Below are positions 15,160 through 23,510 of a stretch of DNA of 64,000 bases, in pieces. The translations under genes and the position numbers were made by a program. The DNA lies in NCBI GenBank assembly GCA_050874585.1, contig JBNMKZ010000001.1, positions 49,772 to 113,771 of the forward strand, read 5' to 3'. A model generated the notes under the pieces. The model did no database searches. It worked only from the letters and a program-made list of their open reading frames with translations, and was not told the origin of the DNA. Within the stretch, counting starts at the first letter, position 1. Every line of letters begins with the position of its first letter. This DNA comes from UBA1067 sp050874585. GTDB lineage: Bacteria > Verrucomicrobiota > Kiritimatiellia > RFP12 > UBA1067.

Positions 15160-16164
15160 TTAGAGCTTGTCGTTCGAACCAAGAACGTTGACGATCTTGT
15201 GAATGTAGAGCTTCTTCATCTCCTCACGCGCCGGCGTGAGATACTGACGCGGATCGAAGTGATCGGGATGCTCCGCGAAGTGCTGGCGAATCGCCGCCGT
15301 CATCGCGAGGCGCGAGTCGCTGTCGATGTTGATCTTGCACACCGCGCTCTTCGCCGCCTGACGGAGCTGCTCCTCAGGAATGCCGACCGCATCCGGAAGC
15401 TTGCCGCCGAACTTGTTGATGATGTCGACGTATTCCTGCGGGACGCTGGACGACCCGTGAAGGACGATCGGGAAGCCCGGGAGCTTCTCCTCAACGGCCT
15501 TGAGCACGTCGAACGCGAGCGGCGGCGGGATCAGCTTGCCCGTCTTGGGGTCACGCGTGCACTGCTCGGGTTTGAACTTGTAGGCACCGTGGCTCGTGCC
15601 AATCGAAATCGCGAGCGAATCGCAGCCCGTGCGCTTCGCGAACTCAATCACCTCTTCAGGCTTCGTGTAGTGCGACTCTTCCGCCGCGACCTCGTCCTCA
15701 ACGCCCGCGAGAACGCCGAGCTCGGCCTCGACCGTGACGTCGAACTGGTGGGCGTACTCAACGACCTTCTTCGTGAGGGCGATGTTCTCCTCGAACGGAA
15801 GCGACGAACCGTCAATCATGACGGACGAGAAGCCGCTGTCAATGCAGCTCTTGCACGTCTCGAAGCTGTCACCGTGGTCGAGGTGAAGAACAATCTGCGG
15901 ATGCTCGCAGCCGAGCTCCTTCGCGTATTCAACGGCTCCCTGCGCCATGTAGCGGAGAATCGTCGGGTTCGCATACTTGCGGGCACCCTTCGAGACCTGC
16001 ATAATCACCGGGGACTTGGTCTCGACGGCGGCCTGAACAATGGCCTGCATCTGCTCCATCGTGTTGAAGTTGAACGCCGGAATCGCGTATCCGCCCTTAA
16101 CAGCCTTGGCAAACATCTCCTTGGTGTTGACGAGCCCGAGATCCTTATAACTGGTCTGCTTCAT
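15160..16164 (-). CDS. fba: Class II fructose-bisphosphate aldolase
   Basis: Zinc-dependent aldol cleavage of fructose-1,6-bisphosphate in glycolysis. The 334-aa protein has NFNTMEQMQAIVQAA, the zinc-binding HLDHGDSFETCKSCID, DGSSLPFEENI, EAELGVLAGVEDEV and the phosphate-binding LHGSSSVPQEY with a following NIDSDSRLAMT. Length and motifs match the class IIB type. It has its own extended -10 promoter about 100 bp upstream. Confidence 0.96.
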   Translation of the reverse strand: MKQTSYKDLGLVNTKEMFAKAVKGGYAIPAFNFNTMEQMQAIVQAAVETKSPVIMQVSKGARKYANPTILRYMAQGAVEYAKELGCEHPQIVLHLDHGDSFETCKSCIDSGFSSVMIDGSSLPFEENIALTKKVVEYAHQFDVTVEAELGVLAGVEDEVAAEESHYTKPEEVIEFAKRTGCDSLAISIGTSHGAYKFKPEQCTRDPKTGKLIPPPLAFDVLKAVEEKLPGFPIVLHGSSSVPQEYVDIINKFGGKLPDAVGIPEEQLRQAAKSAVCKINIDSDSRLAMTAAIRQHFAEHPDHFDPRQYLTPAREEMKKLYIHKIVNVLGSNDKL

Positions 16165-16268
16165 TACTGCTTACTCCATGTTTTGCAACTGATGGACATC
16201 CGTCCCCACGACCCCCGCACGCCTCGCGCAGGAAGATGAGTGGGCATTTCAGTCCGAAAAGTGGTGCT

Positions 16269-16277
16269 ATTGTACCA
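16269..16277 (-). promoter_or_regulatory. Extended -10 promoter of fba
   Basis: TGGTACAAT on the minus strand, with the -10 hexamer at 16269-16274, leaving about 95 nt of leader to the fba start. No strong -35 is visible. Confidence 0.5.
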
Positions 16278-16383
16278 CATTCACGCGCTTAGGGTCAAGT
16301 GCCACACACCTATTTTTCCCCGCTTTTTAACAAGAACGCGTCAAAATATCCGCATTCGCCGCGATTTCAGACGCTTTCGAACC

Positions 16384-17346
16384 TCATTTCGTCCGCGAAG
16401 CATCCGCCCCGACCTGAAAGGCATAGGTCATGTTCGCCCCAAGAAGCACAATCTCCCAACTCATGTACATCCAGGCGAGGACAATTGGAAGGAAGGCGAA
16501 CGACCCGTAAAGCGCCGACGACTTCGCAATGCCGACCTGTGCAACCGCACAGAGTTTCATCCAGCCGCCGAAGAGGACGGCCGTGACAAATCCGCCGCAG
16601 AGCGCCGGACGAATCCTCACGCGGCAGTTCGGCATCATCTGGAAGAAGAACCCAAAGGCCACCGCGGCAAAGGTCAGCGTAAACGCCGTGCGGAAAAACC
16701 ACGAGTCCAAGAACCAAATCAGCCCATCCGAGACCCATTTCGTCAGCCAAAGTGTCCCCATGGTCGCCACGATGACGTCCTTGACGACCCGCAGGGCAGG
16801 CAAAGACGCGGCAATTGCAATCAAAACGGGCAAAATGATTGAAATAAAGAGATAAAGGTAGGCCCGCTTCCAAATCGGCCTCGGCTTCGTCACGCCCCAA
16901 ATCTGGTTGAAGCTCACCTCCACCATGCCAAGGGACGAGATGACCGTCCACAGCAGAAAGCCGAAGCCAATCCATCCGAGCGTCCCGATGTCGAACTTCT
17001 CCACACGATCGAAGAGTCCGTTTGAAATCTGCCGCGCCTGCCGTCCGAATTCCAGCGCGGCGATTCGCTTGCGTTCCCGCTCCTCCTCATTCGGAGCAGC
17101 CAGAAGCGCAACATCGTCGTCCTGTCCATGCTCGATGACGGTAATCATCGCGTCAATCCGCGCATTGATTTCCTGCCGCGCATAATGGTCAACATTGCAC
17201 GTTTTTGCGACAAAAAGTAGCAGACAGAGAATCGGCATCAGTGCCAGCATGGCGAAATAGGTCAATCCCGCCGCGTGCATCGAGCAGTTGTTGCGCAAAA
17301 AACCGCCGATGACGGTCTTTCCCCACGATAGGACGCGCCGCATCAT
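16384..17346 (-). CDS. YihY/virulence-factor BrkB-family membrane protein
   Basis: The 320-aa protein has about six membrane segments. The YihY family features are visible: HAAGLTYFAMLALMPILCLLLF near the N-terminus, a polar segment of about 80 residues, and the late PNCRVRIRPALCGGFVTAVLFGGW and SALYGSFAFLPIVLAWMYMSWEIVLLGA. Function of the family is unsettled; older annotations as RNase BN are wrong. Start 17346 overlaps the transporter stop by 4 bp (ATGA), making it the third gene of a coupled operon. Confidence 0.88.
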   Translation of the reverse strand: MMRRVLSWGKTVIGGFLRNNCSMHAAGLTYFAMLALMPILCLLLFVAKTCNVDHYARQEINARIDAMITVIEHGQDDDVALLAAPNEEERERKRIAALEFGRQARQISNGLFDRVEKFDIGTLGWIGFGFLLWTVISSLGMVEVSFNQIWGVTKPRPIWKRAYLYLFISIILPVLIAIAASLPALRVVKDVIVATMGTLWLTKWVSDGLIWFLDSWFFRTAFTLTFAAVAFGFFFQMMPNCRVRIRPALCGGFVTAVLFGGWMKLCAVAQVGIAKSSALYGSFAFLPIVLAWMYMSWEIVLLGANMTYAFQVGADASRTK

Positions 17347-18179
17347 AGCAGATGTCCCGTCAGCCATCCAAGCACGACGCCCAGGATATAAACCGACAGG
17401 AGAATGGCCAGGTTCTCCTTCAGGTTCCGATTCGTACGGAAGAGAACCAGAAGCCCCAACCCGGACCCAGTGAAAGAACTCGCCATCAGTGCCCCGGGAC
17501 TCATTGCACCCGCAAGGTAGAGTTTCGCCCCGGCGACCGAGACGGCGCAGTTCGGAATCAGGCCCAGGGCCCCGGCCGCCAGCTCACCGACAAACGGCGC
17601 GTTAAGTCGCAACTTATCAAGGCAATCCTCACCAAAATAGTGCATACAGAGTTCAACCGCGCCAGAAACAAGGACGATGAAAAAGAAAATCTCAGCCGTA
17701 TGAATCAGAGCAGGGACAAGAATTCCATGATGCTCATGGCAACCGCAATGGCTGTGCTCACACAGTTCCCCCACCGAAACCTTGCGCCGCAGGTGATGCA
17801 CGGTACGCAGAACACCGTTCACCGTAAAACCGACGGCAATTGCAAAACCGACCTTCAATCCGACGATTTTCGCCAACAAACCGAATGGCGCACGCGCCGA
17901 AATGAGGACGGGGACCAGTTCATCCGAGGTGGAGAGAAAAACGGCAATCAGCGTCCCGACCGTAATCACACCACCGGCATAAAACGAGGAGGCTGCCGCC
18001 GAGACCCCGCACTGCGGAATCGCCCCGGCCAAGGCCCCAGCCAATGGGCCAACAGAGCGAGTGCGCTCAAGAGACCTCTCAAGCGCACCGCCCGCCTTCG
18101 CCTCTATCGCCTCCAGGACGAGATACGTCACGAAGAGGAACGGCAGAAGCAGTAGCGTTTCCTGGATGAACTCAATCAC
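17343..18179 (-). CDS. ArsP_2-type putative heavy-metal exporter
   Basis: The 278-aa membrane protein has two similar halves, each with a motif of the type GAIPQCGVSAAASSFYAGGV (about 52) and GLIPNCAVSVAGAKLYLAGA (about 210), typical of the 10-TM putative manganese/arsenic transporter family (ArsP_2). A central cytoplasmic or periplasmic loop CEHSHCGCHEHH could bind metal. Substrate is unknown. It overlaps the ferredoxin gene by 4 bp and the yihY gene by 4 bp, so the three are co-translated; ferredoxin neighbours point to a redox or metal link. Confidence 0.8.
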   Translation of the reverse strand: MIEFIQETLLLLPFLFVTYLVLEAIEAKAGGALERSLERTRSVGPLAGALAGAIPQCGVSAAASSFYAGGVITVGTLIAVFLSTSDELVPVLISARAPFGLLAKIVGLKVGFAIAVGFTVNGVLRTVHHLRRKVSVGELCEHSHCGCHEHHGILVPALIHTAEIFFFIVLVSGAVELCMHYFGEDCLDKLRLNAPFVGELAAGALGLIPNCAVSVAGAKLYLAGAMSPGALMASSFTGSGLGLLVLFRTNRNLKENLAILLSVYILGVVLGWLTGHLL

Positions 18180-18346
18180 GCGGCAGAAATCGCCTCATTC
18201 GGGCACTGCGCCGCGCACGCACCGCAATCAACGCACATGTCGGGATTGATCGTGTAGGGCTGTCCCTCCGTGATCGCATCCGCCGGGCACGCATCCTTGC
18301 AGCAACCGCAACCAACGCACTTGTCAGCTTCAATCTTGTGAGCCAT
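18176..18346 (-). CDS. 2[4Fe-4S] ferredoxin
   Basis: This 56-residue protein begins MAHKIEADK and carries both clusters in bacterial form: CVGCGCCKDACP and CVDCGACAAQCP. It is a soluble low-potential electron carrier of clostridial type, consistent with an anaerobic life style. The start at 18346 follows AGAAGGAGAAAC and lies about 40 bp downstream of a good promoter. The stop overlaps the next gene by 4 bp. Confidence 0.95.
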   Translation of the reverse strand: MAHKIEADKCVGCGCCKDACPADAITEGQPYTINPDMCVDCGACAAQCPNEAISAA

Positions 18347-18386
18347 GTCTGTTTCTCCTTCTTCTTGTTGTTTGAAAGATGTCCGT

Positions 18387-18415
18387 ATTATAGCATAACT
18401 GCCCTCGAACCTCAA
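18387..18415 (-). promoter_or_regulatory. Promoter of the ferredoxin operon
   Basis: On the minus strand TTGAGG (18410-18415) and TATAAT (18387-18392) are 17 bp apart, and the -10 is extended by TGC. Confidence 0.7.
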
Positions 18416-18455
18416 ACGGGACCGTCCCGCCTGCGAAACGCGGCACTTCGTCGCC

Positions 18456-19673
18456 TTAACCATGATGTCCGCGGCGCCACTCGTCCGGCGTCTGCCCCGT
18501 CTCGCGCTTGAAATACCTGACAAGGGACGATGCGCTGGGGAAGCCACAGGTCCGTGCCACGGTGACGATTGTCTCATGGGACGACATCAGCCGCCGCTTG
18601 ACGGCCCCGATGCGGGCACCCGCAATCGTCTCGCCAATCGTCCGCCCCGACAACTCGCGGAAACGCAAGTCGGCCAGCGAGCGCGAGATACCCAAGTGGG
18701 CGGCTACATCGGACGGCGTGAGACGGCGCATGTCATTCTCGGCGATGAAGCGCCGCGCCTGGCGGATCAGGTGTTCGGCGGGCTGGGGCGTACGCGTGGA
18801 ATCGCGTGTCAGGACTTCACGGACGGCCGACTTCACGACAATCAGACGCGGTCGCCCGCCATTCATCCGCCGCTCCAATTCCTGCGCCGCACAGAACCCA
18901 AGACCGTCGTGATTGGGGAGAATGCTTGAAAGCGACGGTGTCACACCTCGACAAATGACCTCGTCATTGTCCACGCCGAGAATGGACACGCGGGAGGGAA
19001 CGCCGATGCCCGACTCGACGCAGATTTCGAGTGTGCGAAAAGATGCATCGTCCCAATCGGCAAAAACGGCAACCGGCCCCGGAAGCCTCTGCAGTTTCTT
19101 CGCGAGGGCCTCATTTTCCCGCGCATTGACATCCGGCGGCAGTTCAATCGTATGACAGGCGATTCGCCGCGCTGCAAGCACCGCTCGAAAGCCCCGTTCG
19201 CGGCGGATGGACCATTCCTCACGGCCAGGCGCACCCGCCACAAAGACAAACGACCCGAACTTGCCCAACTTCAGAAAGTAGTCCGCCGCCGCCCGTCCGA
19301 CGCTTTCATCGTCCAAGCGAACAAACGAGGCCGAGGGGACGACATCGCGACTTGTGCTCTCGAAGTGCGTGAAGACGACGGGAAGCCCGCTTGCCGACAG
19401 CTGCCGAATAGCCTCTGGGTCGGACGGATAGTCCATGAGGATTCCGTCATAGCCCGCAAACGATTCTCCGAGGAGAACCTCGCGGAGTCGGGCCGTGCTG
19501 TCCAGAAGACGCAACCGCCAAAGCTTCCCCGTGTTGACAAACCGCAAGAACCCAGCCAGCGCATCCCGTCCGGACGCACCGCCGATGTTGATTGCGACCA
19601 GAACACGACGCATCGGACGCTTGTGGAAAATGCAAGTTCCCGTCGTGGGTCGATTCCCAGATTGGTGGCTCAT
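18456..19673 (-). CDS. XylR/AraC-family sugar-responsive transcriptional regulator
   Basis: The 405-aa protein joins a LacI-type periplasmic-binding-like sensor (about 20-280: MRRVLVAINIGGASGRDAL, VVFTHFES, SFVFVAGAPGREEW, VAVFADWDDASFRTLEIC, SILGVDNDEVICRGVTPSLSSI) to a C-terminal AraC helix-turn-helix pair (HLGISRSLADLRFRELSG and TCGFPSASSLVRYFKRETG). This is the architecture of XylR. It is transcribed divergently from the LamG-phosphoesterase-GH5-GH36 genes and probably senses a sugar released by them. The start at 19673 is 6 nt after a TGGTATAAT box. Confidence 0.9.
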   Translation of the reverse strand: MSHQSGNRPTTGTCIFHKRPMRRVLVAINIGGASGRDALAGFLRFVNTGKLWRLRLLDSTARLREVLLGESFAGYDGILMDYPSDPEAIRQLSASGLPVVFTHFESTSRDVVPSASFVRLDDESVGRAAADYFLKLGKFGSFVFVAGAPGREEWSIRRERGFRAVLAARRIACHTIELPPDVNARENEALAKKLQRLPGPVAVFADWDDASFRTLEICVESGIGVPSRVSILGVDNDEVICRGVTPSLSSILPNHDGLGFCAAQELERRMNGGRPRLIVVKSAVREVLTRDSTRTPQPAEHLIRQARRFIAENDMRRLTPSDVAAHLGISRSLADLRFRELSGRTIGETIAGARIGAVKRRLMSSHETIVTVARTCGFPSASSLVRYFKRETGQTPDEWRRGHHG

Positions 19674-19679
19674 GGGCAC

Positions 19680-19688
19680 ATTATACCA
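19680..19688 (-). promoter_or_regulatory. Extended -10 promoter of the XylR-like regulator, probably leaderless
   Basis: TGGTATAAT at 19680-19688 on the minus strand is separated from the ATG at 19673 by six bases (GTGCCC). No ribosome-binding site can fit. Confidence 0.6.
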
Positions 19689-19757
19689 CAGAATCCGCCT
19701 CTCAGGAGATTAGGCCATCTGATAACAAACTTTTGTGCCATTTGAAGACAATCAGAC

Positions 19758-19786
19758 TTGCCATCCAAGGGGCGATTTGCTAAAAT
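19758..19786 (+). promoter_or_regulatory. Promoter of the LamG-phosphoesterase-GH5-GH36 operon
   Basis: TTGCCA (19758-19763) and TAAAAT (19781-19786) are 17 bp apart, the -10 being extended by TGC. The regulator promoter faces it about 70 bp away, leaving room for an operator. Confidence 0.65.
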
Positions 19787-19830
19787 CCCTGCCGTAGTCT
19801 CAAATGACTGCGTGAAAGGAATCCGACAAG

Positions 19831-22047
19831 ATGAATAGCACAGGAGTGGGGTGTGCCATCCTAACCATGGCCGTCATGACGGCCGAACTGGCCTCGGCCA
19901 ACACAGTCGCCTGGTGGCGATTCGAGGACTCTGACGCGGGAAGCCCTGCAACGACCCTCGTGAACGCCGTCGACTCGGCGAACTTGCCTGGCATTGCCAC
20001 GGTTCTCTCCGGACAGGGGCTTCCACTGTTCTCGGACGGATTCGAGAGCGCCGTCCTCTGGAATCCATCGGCGAGTCAGGCCTCCGCCAATGCCCAGTCG
20101 CTCCGCTTCGCCGATTCCAACGGCAACGCCGGGCGCGTCGAAATTGCATCGGATGAGACGCTGCATCCAAAGACATTCACAATCGAGTTCTTCTTCAAGT
20201 ACGAGGCGACGGGGGACCTGCCGAACTGGAAACCGCTCGTCGGCATGATGAACAACTCCAACAAGGAAGCCTTCTACCTGCGCCTGCACAAAACTTCGGG
20301 CACGAATCCCAAGCCCTCAATCTCCGTTCGCTTCCACAATGCCGACGGCACCTCCCGATCGTCCGACTTCGCACAGGCCGACCTTGCGGACGGAAAGTGG
20401 CATCATGTGGCCATGTGCGTCTATCAGGAGGGCGAGAACTGGAAGGCCCGGTGCTTTGCGGACTACCAGTCCATCGGCCTGTGCACATTGTCCGAACCCG
20501 TGCACTATGTGGACGGATACCCGCTCCTGATTGGCGGCAACTTCCCCGGGCTGATTGACGAGGTGCGGCTCTCGGACACCGTCCTTGATCCGAAGGACTT
20601 CCTTCGCCTGCACGAGGTTTCACCCATTGCCGACACCTCAACCGCCGTCTACCTCGACTTCTCCACGCGTCCAGCCGTCAACAAGGCCCCGAGCGAGTCG
20701 CCCTTCTCAGTCTCCGATGAACTGAACGCCAAGAGCGCAAGCACCCTGACGGACGAGACGCCCGGCTCCATCGTGCGGGCGGACAGTTGGGCGAAGACGT
20801 CCTTCGCCAACGCAACCGCCCTGACCATCGCGACAAGCGATGCCTGCCCTACCAGCCCCGGACGGTTGACCTACGACGACACCGCCAACCGCCTCTCCAC
20901 CGGAAGTTTTACCGCCGAACTCTTCTTCCGGGTCGACGACTTCGGTGACGCGACCAGTTCAAGCACGGGCGACTGCATCTACCTCTTCTGCTCCCCGACA
21001 TGGTTCCTGCGCATCATGCGTGCCGACCATTCGCTTTCATCCTACTTCAAGATTGGCGGCAAGGACATTTCGCTTCCCTTGAACACCAAACTGGAGGCAG
21101 GCGAATGGCATCACGCAGCGATTGTCTACAACAAGGAGGCGCAGACGCTCGCCGTCTACCTCGACTACCAGCGCAAGAACAGCCAGTCGAACGTCACGCT
21201 GGACAACAAGGAATCGTCCTACCCGACGGCCATTGCCGGTGGCATGTGGTCCGGTGGACAGTACCAGTTCACACGCGGCGCAATTGACGAGGTGCGCATC
21301 ACCCGCCGCGCACTGAAGCCGGCCGAGTTCCTGTCCGTCGTTCCATCCGAGGGCGGCAAACTCATTCACCTAACCTACGAAACGGACACAACCACCTCCA
21401 GTGTCAACGGCAAGTTGCTTGGCGGCAGCTGGATAAACAACACGGAGAATCCGCCGACGCTCTCCGATCGTGTCCCGGGCGACTCCCTCCGCGATGCAAG
21501 AGGACAGGTCGTGCGCGACACGAATACGCATGCCCTCTACTACGACAACCGCTACATCGCCTACGACGCTGCCAGCATCCTCGACCGTCGCGACCTGACG
21601 GTCGAGTTCTTTATGCGGGCGAGCGAGACAAAGGCCTCCGCAGGCGTGATGCGGCTGGTGGACAACCTGAACGTCAACGACTTCGTCTGGGGCTTGCGCA
21701 CGGACGCGACGGGACGGACAATGGAAGTCGTCGCATCCACCGAGTCCGAACCGAACAAGGTTGTTGCAACCTATCCGGCGGATAGTTTCGACGGTCGTTG
21801 GCATCATTACGCCCTCTCATTCAGAACCGAAGCCGACCATTCGATCGTCACGCTTTACCGCGACTACGAGAAGACGTGCGAACAGGCTCTCGGCGGACTC
21901 CTTGATGTGGCCTCGGGCACTTCGCGCTTCTATGTGGGCGGCGGCTCAACGGCCTGGATTGACGAAATCGTCGTCCACGACGGCGCACGGGAACCCGAGA
22001 GTTTCCTGTATCTGCCGAAAAAGGGATTTGTCGTTGTCATTCGGTGA
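19831..22047 (+). CDS. Secreted protein with three LamG/concanavalin-A-like domains
   Basis: A signal peptide (MNSTGVGCAILTMAVMTAEL, cleavage near ASA-NT) precedes 738 residues that contain three repeats of one jelly-roll domain. Each repeat has an opening strand (VAWWRFED, AVYLDFS, LIHLTYETD), a xxEFFxR/K strand (IEFFFKYE, AELFFRVD, VEFFMRAS), G-x-WHH (GKWHHVAM, GEWHHAAI, GRWHHYAL) and a terminal IDEVR/IDEIV segment. LamG_3 domains of this type bind glycans or calcium. No catalytic motif is seen. It leads an operon of glycosidases, so a role in capturing a polysaccharide is likely. Confidence 0.85.
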   Translation: MNSTGVGCAILTMAVMTAELASANTVAWWRFEDSDAGSPATTLVNAVDSANLPGIATVLSGQGLPLFSDGFESAVLWNPSASQASANAQSLRFADSNGNAGRVEIASDETLHPKTFTIEFFFKYEATGDLPNWKPLVGMMNNSNKEAFYLRLHKTSGTNPKPSISVRFHNADGTSRSSDFAQADLADGKWHHVAMCVYQEGENWKARCFADYQSIGLCTLSEPVHYVDGYPLLIGGNFPGLIDEVRLSDTVLDPKDFLRLHEVSPIADTSTAVYLDFSTRPAVNKAPSESPFSVSDELNAKSASTLTDETPGSIVRADSWAKTSFANATALTIATSDACPTSPGRLTYDDTANRLSTGSFTAELFFRVDDFGDATSSSTGDCIYLFCSPTWFLRIMRADHSLSSYFKIGGKDISLPLNTKLEAGEWHHAAIVYNKEAQTLAVYLDYQRKNSQSNVTLDNKESSYPTAIAGGMWSGGQYQFTRGAIDEVRITRRALKPAEFLSVVPSEGGKLIHLTYETDTTTSSVNGKLLGGSWINNTENPPTLSDRVPGDSLRDARGQVVRDTNTHALYYDNRYIAYDAASILDRRDLTVEFFMRASETKASAGVMRLVDNLNVNDFVWGLRTDATGRTMEVVASTESEPNKVVATYPADSFDGRWHHYALSFRTEADHSIVTLYRDYEKTCEQALGGLLDVASGTSRFYVGGGSTAWIDEIVVHDGAREPESFLYLPKKGFVVVIR

Positions 22048-22067
22048 AAGATGAAGAGGAAAGCGAG

Positions 22068-23510
22068 ATGAACAGACGGGAATTTATCGCTGGGGCAACG
22101 AGCCTCGGTCTACTTGGGGCAGGACGCATTCTGGCCGAGAACGAACATCCGCCACGCCTTCGATTCGGCGTCATTTCGGACATTCACCTGAAGGATGCGC
22201 CCAGTCGGGCGAAATACGCACGCGCCCTGCGTTGGTTTGATGCACACAAGGCGGATGCCGTCCTTTGCTGCGGCGATCTGACGGATTGGGGAATTGCCCA
22301 CCAGCTGAAGATGGTTGCGGAGGGCTGGCGCACGGTCTTCCCCGACAATCGGCGGAGTGATGGACAGCCCATTGAACGGCTCTTTCTCTACGGCGACCAC
22401 GACACGGGAGGCTACGCCCATCACCACTTTGGCAGCTTTGAGGCCGCCCAACAAATGTACGACTTCACAGCCGAGGAAGTCGAGGCAATGGCCATCCGTC
22501 AGTCCGGTGCGGCCCGCCGATGGGAGGAAGCCTTCGGCGAACCCTACGAACCGATTTTCGTGAAAGACGTCAAGGACTACCGCTTCGTTTTGGCCAATTT
22601 CACGATGGACGGCGGCGCGGCAAATCCGCACGGCAACAATACGCCCGGTGCAGAAGAGCGCCTGGCATCCCTGACCCTCGACCCGACCAAGCCGTTCTTC
22701 TACGCCCAGCACCGCGTCTACCGCAACACGATGGGCGGACCCGAAATGTCCGGTCTTGACGACGGTCGCTCGACAGCCCTCCTCAGCCAGTTCCCAAACT
22801 GCATCGCCTTCTGCGGACACGCCCATCGCACCCTGACGGACGAGAAGATGATTTGGCAGGGTTCGTTCGCGGCAGTTGAAGCCCCCTCCCTCGCCTACGT
22901 CACACAGGCCAATGGACGCGAGAACGCCCGCGCAATTGATTATGTCCGCGCCCGTCAGGGTGTCACGCCCCTGCTGCCAACCTATCCGATGACCGTCCCT
23001 GAACAGGGCCTGCTCGTCTCGGTCTGGGACGACCACATTGTCTTCGAGCGCATGGACTTCCGCCGCGAAGCGAGGCTCGGCCCGGCGTGGGAGATGCCCC
23101 TCGGCAAAAACGCCGCGAAGCCCTACGATGACAAGTGCCGCGCAGACGAGACACCCGCACCACGCTTCCCCGCCGATGCACAGGCAACCGTGACGCGCCT
23201 CTCGGCCGAGAACCGTGCACGGGAACCAATCGACCAGTACCGCGTGACCTTCCCGGCGGCCCGTTCGACGACCGAAACGCCGCGCGCCTTCGACTACGAG
23301 GTCCTGGCCTTCGTCAACGGTGGCACCTCGCCCTTCCTGAGACGACTCGTCTATTCCGACCGATGCGCCTGCCCGGAGGATGCGGAGACGATTCCCGTCG
23401 CCTGCCCATTTGCCGTCGACGAATTCCCCGCCCATGCCCGGCTAAGATTCGAGGTGCGCGCCCGCAACGCCTTCGGGACGCGCAGCACGCCCCTGGAGGC
23501 AACCCCATGA
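22068..23510 (+). CDS. Tat-exported calcineurin-like metallophosphoesterase
   Basis: A twin-arginine signal MNRREFIAGATSLGLLGAGR is followed by the dinuclear metal motifs of the superfamily: VISDIHLKD (DxH), CCGDLTDWG (GDxxD), YGDHDTGG (GDHD in place of GNHD), QHRVYRN and CGHAHRTL (GHxH). It is 480 aa, longer than a bare domain; the last 130 residues (about 350-480) form an Ig/fibronectin-like tail. ATG 22068 follows GAGGAAAGCGAG. Position between a LamG protein and a GH5 gene, with a 4-bp overlap to the latter, suggests removal of phosphate or a phosphodiester from an external glycan. Substrate unknown. Confidence 0.87.
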   Translation: MNRREFIAGATSLGLLGAGRILAENEHPPRLRFGVISDIHLKDAPSRAKYARALRWFDAHKADAVLCCGDLTDWGIAHQLKMVAEGWRTVFPDNRRSDGQPIERLFLYGDHDTGGYAHHHFGSFEAAQQMYDFTAEEVEAMAIRQSGAARRWEEAFGEPYEPIFVKDVKDYRFVLANFTMDGGAANPHGNNTPGAEERLASLTLDPTKPFFYAQHRVYRNTMGGPEMSGLDDGRSTALLSQFPNCIAFCGHAHRTLTDEKMIWQGSFAAVEAPSLAYVTQANGRENARAIDYVRARQGVTPLLPTYPMTVPEQGLLVSVWDDHIVFERMDFRREARLGPAWEMPLGKNAAKPYDDKCRADETPAPRFPADAQATVTRLSAENRAREPIDQYRVTFPAARSTTETPRAFDYEVLAFVNGGTSPFLRRLVYSDRCACPEDAETIPVACPFAVDEFPAHARLRFEVRARNAFGTRSTPLEATP

